DNA from: an uncultured bacterium
Lineage (GTDB): Bacteria; Cyanobacteriota; Vampirovibrionia; Gastranaerophilales; Gastranaerophilaceae
Length of the DNA: 64,000 nucleotides
NCBI GenBank assembly: GCA_902788345.1
Contig: CADAJP010000006.1
Span: 124,001-188,000 of the forward strand
Direction: 5' to 3'
In this document: piece by piece, positions 59,249 through 64,000 of the stretch
Position numbering within the stretch: position 1 is the first letter of the stretch
Layout: every line of letters begins with the position of its first letter
Notes under the pieces: model-generated
What the model was told of the DNA's origin: nothing
Databases searched by the model: none
Seen by the model: only the letters and a program-made list of their open reading frames with translations
Translations under genes and position numbers: made by a program

Positions 59249-59305
59249 ATGCGTGATGTTGGTTTAGACTAATAGTAGTAGTAGAAAAGAAAGAGGAAGT
59301 ACAAA

Positions 59306-60580
59306 ATGAAAAAATTATTAGCAGGCTTATTAGTAGCAGGTATGCTTTCAATTACTACAGCTCCTGTATTTGCTTATGCAGGAATTAATGATGTTGATGC
59401 AAGCTACTGGGCTCAAACAGAAATTGCCAGTGTTGTAGGCAAATCTGTAATGTTTTTGAATGCTGGTAACTTCAACCCTGAAGAAAAAATTTCAAGAGTT
59501 GACTTTGTTACAGCGTTGTTAAAAGTTTTAGGCAGTGATCAAGCAAAAATCACTAAGAAAATTTCTTTCCGTGACGTTGCTAAATCAGGTGCAGAACATG
59601 ATGCAATCGCAAGATCTCAACAAATCGGTTTAGTATATGGTTATCCTGACGGAACTTTCAAACCTCAAGGTAATATCTTGAGAGATGAAGCTCAATCAGT
59701 AATTTCTCATATCACTATTGATCAACCTGTAAATAACAATATTGTTTCTAAATATTCAGATGCTAAATTAATCCCATCTTGGGCTAAGAAAATTTATGCA
59801 AAAACATTATCTTATGGTATTTATGTAAATCACCCTAATGAAAATGAATTAAGACCAACTGAATATTTAACAAGAGCTGAAGCTGCTGTATTATTATACA
59901 GATTAAGCCAAAAATTACATTTAGTTAAATCTCAGTACAAAAATGTTACTGAAACAGTTTTAGGTACTGAACACTTAAATGTAACTAAAAAAGCTCCTTG
60001 TGATGAAGTTACAATCACTAATTTAAGAAATATCATCAAAGAAGGTAACGTATTAGAAATTGAATTTACTGAAAAATTCAAATCTAAATTACATGCTGCA
60101 GGTGATACAGTCACATTCACTAACCCTGAAGATATCGTAACTGAAGAAGGTACTTTATTAATCCCTGCTGGTTCAACTTTCTACGGAACAGTTTTGGATA
60201 TTAAAGATCCTCAATGGTTCAATAAAAATGCAAGAGTTTATGCTCAAATCACTAGAGTTGTAACTCCAAGCGGTCAAACAATCGATATGAATGCAAAACC
60301 TTTCTATAAAGATTATGCATTAAAAGAAGGTCCTTGGATGACAGCTGGTAAAGTTGCATTATACACAGTAGGTGGTACTGCTGTTGGTACAGGTGCCGGT
60401 GTTGGTTTTGCATTTATTCCAAAACCTGAAAAAATCGGTACTGGTATTGCAATCGGTACTCCTGTTGGTGCAGCTGTTGGTTTAATCACAGGTTTAGTAA
60501 CTCCTGGTTTAAATTATGTTGCTCACGAAGGTGAAGAAATCAAAGTTATTTTATTAGATGATGCAAGCATCGCTAAGTAA
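59306..60580 (+). CDS. SLH-domain surface protein
   Basis: A 424-residue protein. A signal peptide (LLAGLLVAGMLSITTAPVFA) ends at about residue 23. Three S-layer-homology modules cover about residues 27-200: INDVDASYWAQTEIASVV with FNPEEKISRVDFVTAL; FRDVAKSGAEHDAIARSQQ with YGYPDGTFKPQGNILRDEA; and YSDAKLIPSWAKKIYAKTLS with LRPTEYLTRAEAAVLLYRL. A beta-rich domain follows, then a Gly-rich hydrophobic stretch (VGGTAVGTGAGVGFAFIP). SLH modules bind wall polymers or outer-membrane-linked peptidoglycan. Its codons are strongly biased (TTA for Leu, GGT, GCT), consistent with high expression and a major envelope protein. Confidence 0.92.
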   Translation: MKKLLAGLLVAGMLSITTAPVFAYAGINDVDASYWAQTEIASVVGKSVMFLNAGNFNPEEKISRVDFVTALLKVLGSDQAKITKKISFRDVAKSGAEHDAIARSQQIGLVYGYPDGTFKPQGNILRDEAQSVISHITIDQPVNNNIVSKYSDAKLIPSWAKKIYAKTLSYGIYVNHPNENELRPTEYLTRAEAAVLLYRLSQKLHLVKSQYKNVTETVLGTEHLNVTKKAPCDEVTITNLRNIIKEGNVLEIEFTEKFKSKLHAAGDTVTFTNPEDIVTEEGTLLIPAGSTFYGTVLDIKDPQWFNKNARVYAQITRVVTPSGQTIDMNAKPFYKDYALKEGPWMTAGKVALYTVGGTAVGTGAGVGFAFIPKPEKIGTGIAIGTPVGAAVGLITGLVTPGLNYVAHEGEEIKVILLDDASIAK

Positions 60581-60603
60581 TTTAACATTGATGCAATAAT
60601 TTT

Positions 60604-60638
60604 AAAGCGGTTCCGGTATTTATCAGAACCGCTTTTTT
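60604..60638. terminator. Terminator between SLH gene and convergent UDG gene
   Basis: The stem AAAGCGGTTC/GAACCGCTTT with a 12-nt loop and T-run can serve both convergent genes. Confidence 0.8.
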
Positions 60639-60653
60639 AATATCTGTATTTTA

Positions 60654-61244
60654 TTATTGCATTTGGTCATAAACTCGTCTGACTTCTTTAATATCTTGCC
60701 ACATCAGCCATTTAGGAGAGCCTTTTTCTTTTGAATCATTCCTCAATAGATATGACGGGTGGAATATAGGCATCATTTTTGAATAGTGTGGTCCGTCATA
60801 CCATTTGCCTCTTAGTTTCGTTATTCCAAGTCTTGTGTCAATAAAAGAGTTTACGGCAACTTTGCCGCATAGAAGTATTATTCTTGGTTTTATAATATTT
60901 ATTTGTGCATCCAAATATTCTCTGCAGGCAAGTTTTTCCTCCGGCAGAGGATCTCTGTTTTCAGGAGGTCTGCATTTTAGTGTGTTGCATATATAAATGT
61001 CTTTTTTTCTGGAAAATCCGACACATTCCAATATTTTATCAAGTAGTTGACCTGCTTTTCCAACGAAAGGTTCACCTTTTTGATCTTCATAATATCCAGG
61101 AGCTTCGCCGATAAGCATTAATTTAGAGTTGGGTATGCCTGCTGAAAACACCGTGTTTGTGCGAGTTTTACATAGCGGACATTTTTCGCATTTAAGACAC
61201 TTTTGCCTTATTTCTTCAAGTTGTTTATCGTATTCAGTAGCCAA
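60654..61244 (-). CDS. Uracil-DNA glycosylase, family 4 (iron-sulfur)
   Basis: A 196-residue enzyme that removes uracil from DNA. The motif GEAPGYYEDQKGEPFVGKAG binds and activates water, and HPSYLLR is the second active-site motif. Iron-sulfur Cys are in the N-terminal CEKCPLC cluster, KCRPPENR and ACREYL; the CRPPxNR motif is diagnostic of family 4. It begins 2 bases after the M16 gene and belongs to that operon. Confidence 0.95.
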   Translation of the reverse strand: MATEYDKQLEEIRQKCLKCEKCPLCKTRTNTVFSAGIPNSKLMLIGEAPGYYEDQKGEPFVGKAGQLLDKILECVGFSRKKDIYICNTLKCRPPENRDPLPEEKLACREYLDAQINIIKPRIILLCGKVAVNSFIDTRLGITKLRGKWYDGPHYSKMMPIFHPSYLLRNDSKEKGSPKWLMWQDIKEVRRVYDQMQ

Positions 61245-61246
61245 AA

Positions 61247-62575
61247 TTATTCCTCGGGAACAAGAACTGAAATTACTGCGTTATCTATTGATAAGTATTT
61301 TTTTATAGTATTTTCTAAATCTGAAACCGTAATATTTTCTAAATCGTTGAGGTATTCTTCTATCAGTTTTAATCCTCCGCATACTGTTTCATAATAACCG
61401 ATATTTTCTCCGATTTCTGATACGGTTTCAGCTTCATTTGCAAAATGTGATTTTATACGCTTTTTAGCTTTTAGCAGTTCGTCTTCCGTAATTTTATTCT
61501 CAAGTAATCCAAACAGTTCTGATTTTACCATTTCAATTGCTTTCTCTTTTTCTTGAGGCTCAAAATTTGCCTGAATAAAGAAATTATTACCATCTTTAAA
61601 CTGATAATGTTCTGTTCCGACCATATTGAATATTTTTTGCGGTTGTTTTTCGATTAAATTCTGCTGTAATCTTGAACTTGACCCGTCACCAAAAATTATA
61701 CTTATAAGGTCAAGGCATATCGAATCTCTTAATTCTTTAGCTTTAGGACCAAGCCACCCAAACATTGCATACGCAGTCTGAACATTTGATTTTGTTTCAA
61801 TATATTTTGTATTTTGTGTCGGTGTATCAGGTTTATTTGATATTTTTGGTGTATTGTTTCTATTTGGGAAAGTAAATAATCTTGTAATTTTTTCCAAAAC
61901 TTCCTTATGGTCAAAATCGCCGACAACAATTGTTGTGACATTCTTTGGAGTGTAAAAAGATCTGTAATAGTTGTCAATATCTTCTCTGGTTACCTGAGAG
62001 ATAATTTCAGGGGTTCCGATTACATCTCTTTTGTATGGATGAGCGGAATACATATTTCTGTTGCAAATATTGTAAACCTTTGTCCAAGGCTGGTCTTTTC
62101 TCATTCTGATTTCTTCTATAACAACGTGGCGCTCGCGTTTATCGGTAACTGTATTATCATTTATGTCAAATGGCGCTCCAAGTTCTTCTGATGGAAAAAT
62201 TGGATCCATCATCATATCTGCGTGTAAGTCGATTGCAAGATTAAAATACTCGTCATTCTTCCCTTTAGGGAGTGTAACATAATAGAAAGTGTAATCTTTC
62301 CAGGTTGCAGCATTAACTATTGCACCCTTTGATTCTAGTATTTTATCAAATTCACCAACTTTGTGTGCATGAGTGCCCTTAAACATAAGATGTTCAAGAA
62401 AATGTGAAATTCCGTTGTTGTTATCATTTTCATTTATGGAGCCTGTTTTTACCCATGAAGAAACATTTACTATTTCACCTTCTTTATGTGCCAAAACGAT
62501 TTTATGTCCGTTATCATTTTCGTATATTTCAACATCTTTTGTTAAAAAAGGATATTTTATTAAAGTTTTTTTCAT
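61247..62575 (-). CDS. Single-module M16 zinc peptidase
   Basis: A 442-residue cytoplasmic M16 protein without signal peptide. The zinc motif HFLEH (HxxEH) is in GISHFLEHLMFKGTHAHK, and the third ligand lies in RHVVIEEIRMRKD. The second M16 half (about 225-442) includes FGDGSSSRLQQNLIEKQ. It resembles the mitochondrial-processing-peptidase-like bacterial group, which acts as a dimer. It lies between alaS (14 bases upstream) and the uracil-DNA glycosylase gene (2 bases downstream), all on the minus strand. Confidence 0.93.
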   Translation of the reverse strand: MKKTLIKYPFLTKDVEIYENDNGHKIVLAHKEGEIVNVSSWVKTGSINENDNNNGISHFLEHLMFKGTHAHKVGEFDKILESKGAIVNAATWKDYTFYYVTLPKGKNDEYFNLAIDLHADMMMDPIFPSEELGAPFDINDNTVTDKRERHVVIEEIRMRKDQPWTKVYNICNRNMYSAHPYKRDVIGTPEIISQVTREDIDNYYRSFYTPKNVTTIVVGDFDHKEVLEKITRLFTFPNRNNTPKISNKPDTPTQNTKYIETKSNVQTAYAMFGWLGPKAKELRDSICLDLISIIFGDGSSSRLQQNLIEKQPQKIFNMVGTEHYQFKDGNNFFIQANFEPQEKEKAIEMVKSELFGLLENKITEDELLKAKKRIKSHFANEAETVSEIGENIGYYETVCGGLKLIEEYLNDLENITVSDLENTIKKYLSIDNAVISVLVPEE

Positions 62576-62589
62576 AATCTCTCCGTTTG

Positions 62590-64000
62590 TTATATCGTTT
62601 TAATTTCTTCTTCAACCTTCGATAAAATTTCATCAAGTTTAGAAGAATCTTTTACTCCGCCTTGTGCAAAATTAGGACGTCCTCCGCCGTTTGCTCCGGT
62701 TGCTCTTGCGATTTCTCCTACAATTTTACCGGCATTGATGCCTTTATTTATAAATCCTTCGCTAACTTTTGATGCAACCATTTTTTCACCTGCAAGTACG
62801 ATAATACTTTCTTTGCCAAGTTTATGTGAAAGCAGTTCTATACCTATTTTCATTCCGATAGGAGTAAGGTTTGAAATTTTTGAAATAAATAATTTACCGC
62901 CTTCAATTTCCTGTGCTCTGTCTACAAAAGATGCAAACTTGCTGCGTGCATTTTCTTCCTGCAGTTTTTCAATTTCTTTTTGCAAAGATTTATTTTCTTC
63001 CTGTATTTTATCAACCCTGTCAATAATTTCGTCATAATGTGCTTTAAATTTAGCTGACAGTGTATCAGTTACAGATACTTTGGAATTTATATATTTCAGT
63101 GCAGATTTAGACACAACGGCTTCTATCCTTCTTGTGCCTGCCGCAATTGCACCTTCGGAAACGATTTTAATCATGCGAAGGTCTTTAAGTTCTCTTGCGT
63201 GCGTACCGCCGCAAAATTCTTTAGAGATCGATTCTCCGTCTTTTTCAATGGACACAACTCGTACGCTGTCGCCGTATTTTTCACCAAATAGTGCCGTTGC
63301 ACCTGTTTGTTTAGCTTCTTCAATGCCCATAACTTGTGTTTTAACACTATACCCTTCGCCTATCCATTTGTTCATTAAATCTTCGGTTTTTTGAACTTCT
63401 TGCGGAGTCATTGCTCTCGAAAATGAAAAGTCAAAACGCATTCGTTCTTCATCAACATAAGAACCTGCCTGTTTTACTTCATCTCCTATGACTTTAATTA
63501 ATGCAGCCTGCAGTAAGTGTGCTGATGTGTGGTGAACGCGTATTTCTTCACGTTTATTTACATCAATTTGTGCATTAACAACTGCTCCGATTTCAACATC
63601 ACCGTTTAAAATCTGGCAGCGGTGAACGTATAAATCATTTACTTTGAATGTTGTCAGAACTTCTGCTTTAAAATTATTGTTTTCAATAAAACCGCAATCG
63701 CCGATTTGACCGCCGCATTCTGCATAGAAAGGTGTTTTGTCTAATACAATATCAACATAACCTTCACCTTCAATGAATCCCAAAATTTTTGCATCATTGC
63801 AGGAATTTTGTTCATATCCGATGAAGTTTGTTGAACCGACTTCTCTTTCAAGTTTTGCATATTTAATATCACCGGTAACAGAAATCTTTGCAGTTGCTGC
63901 TTTTGCTCTATCTTTTTGTTCCTGCATCGCAACTTTATATCCGGCTTCATCAACATTTAAGTTGTTTTCCTGTGCAATTTCTTTTGTTAATTCTAGCGGG
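62590..64000 (-). CDS. alaS: Alanyl-tRNA synthetase, C-terminal part (start outside window)
   Basis: The frame is open to the right edge (PLELTKEIAQENNLNVDEAG upstream of the first internal Met), so only the last ~470 residues are visible. The editing domain has its zinc-site residues in HHTSAHLLQAAL and FCGGTHARELKD. A coiled coil (KIQEENKSLQKEIEKLQEEN) then leads to the C-terminal DHHA1/C-Ala domain with GGRPNFAQGGVKD (the GGGRPDxAQGG signature). The visible part is intact. The catalytic domain lies beyond the window. Confidence 0.97.
   Translation of the reverse strand, partial: PLELTKEIAQENNLNVDEAGYKVAMQEQKDRAKAATAKISVTGDIKYAKLEREVGSTNFIGYEQNSCNDAKILGFIEGEGYVDIVLDKTPFYAECGGQIGDCGFIENNNFKAEVLTTFKVNDLYVHRCQILNGDVEIGAVVNAQIDVNKREEIRVHHTSAHLLQAALIKVIGDEVKQAGSYVDEERMRFDFSFSRAMTPQEVQKTEDLMNKWIGEGYSVKTQVMGIEEAKQTGATALFGEKYGDSVRVVSIEKDGESISKEFCGGTHARELKDLRMIKIVSEGAIAAGTRRIEAVVSKSALKYINSKVSVTDTLSAKFKAHYDEIIDRVDKIQEENKSLQKEIEKLQEENARSKFASFVDRAQEIEGGKLFISKISNLTPIGMKIGIELLSHKLGKESIIVLAGEKMVASKVSEGFINKGINAGKIVGEIARATGANGGGRPNFAQGGVKDSSKLDEILSKVEEEIKTI

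Larger units (their letters stand above)
58901..59305. other. 405-base intergenic region with terminator and promoter
   Basis: No protein gene is seen. The first half has several GGGGAAA stretches (58986, 59051, 59075) and a CTTGAG/CTCAAG pair about 25 bases apart, then the terminator at 59113. This could be the end of the HD gene message or a small RNA. The second half holds the promoter and leader of the SLH gene. Confidence 0.4.

Overview
The window is AT-rich bacterial chromosome with dense coding on both strands and short gaps. Several observations together suggest an uncultured gut bacterium of the non-photosynthetic cyanobacterial sister group (Vampirovibrionia/Melainabacteria, order Gastranaerophilales). 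These are the low GC content, type IV pilin-like proteins that are cut before FTLTE with Ala rather than Gly at -1, an SLH-domain surface protein, isolated cyanobacteria-like housekeeping blocks, and many lineage-specific unknowns with a short N-terminal motif such as FKS, FTSG or FNFKSG. This placement is inference from gene content; there is no 16S gene here.

Layout. 1-4.9 kb: accessory region with a DUF4145 tail-anchored protein, a solitary REP-type (RAYT) transposase bounded by perfect palindromic inverted repeats, an unknown gene, and a HExxH metalloprotease candidate flanked by a perfect 20-bp direct repeat. 4.4-12.9 kb: TonB-like protein, cobO, 5-formyl-THF cyclo-ligase, an M48-like protein that has lost a zinc ligand, two overlapping WYL regulators, ychF, spmAB. 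12.9-20 kb: proS, a MITE-like repeat, an orphan sugar-type ABC permease, a TPR protein with rmlA, and a double-domain M16 peptidase. 20-23.4 kb: lineage-specific unknowns that look structural or secreted. 23.5-29.2 kb: mutS and mutS2. 29.2-33.8 kb: ICMT-like membrane protein, a coiled-coil protein, then rpmG-tRNA-Trp-secE-nusG-rplK-rplA with two matching RNA hairpins in front of rplK and rplA. 33.8-40.3 kb (minus strand): a CheD-like putative deamidase, a small unknown, then the run pilT-recO-dapA-secD-secF. 40.4-56.7 kb: comEC, a lytic transglycosylase, a giant 3,227-residue protein with a pilin N-terminus and about ninety Cys-Cys pairs, a cluster of four REP-like palindromes, an iron alcohol dehydrogenase, tRNA-Gly and a second pilin-like protein. 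56.7-64 kb: rnpB, panE, an HD-domain protein, the SLH protein, then alaS (cut by the window edge), an M16 peptidase and a family 4 uracil-DNA glycosylase on the minus strand.

How it fits together. The most unusual object is the giant cysteine-rich prepilin-like protein at 43,980-53,663. It lies in a neighbourhood with pilT (pilus retraction), comEC (DNA uptake channel), a lytic transglycosylase (local wall opening) and a second pilin-like gene. The simplest reading is that it is exported or assembled through the type IV pilus pathway as a very long, disulfide-stabilised surface fibre or pilus-associated adhesin; that reading is inference. Other points worth attention are the lone CheD-like protein with its Cys/His/Thr residues intact, the paired L1-site-like hairpins of the rplK-rplA operon, three different families of small palindromic or inverted-repeat elements, and several genes whose -10 box abuts the start codon (apparent leaderless messages).
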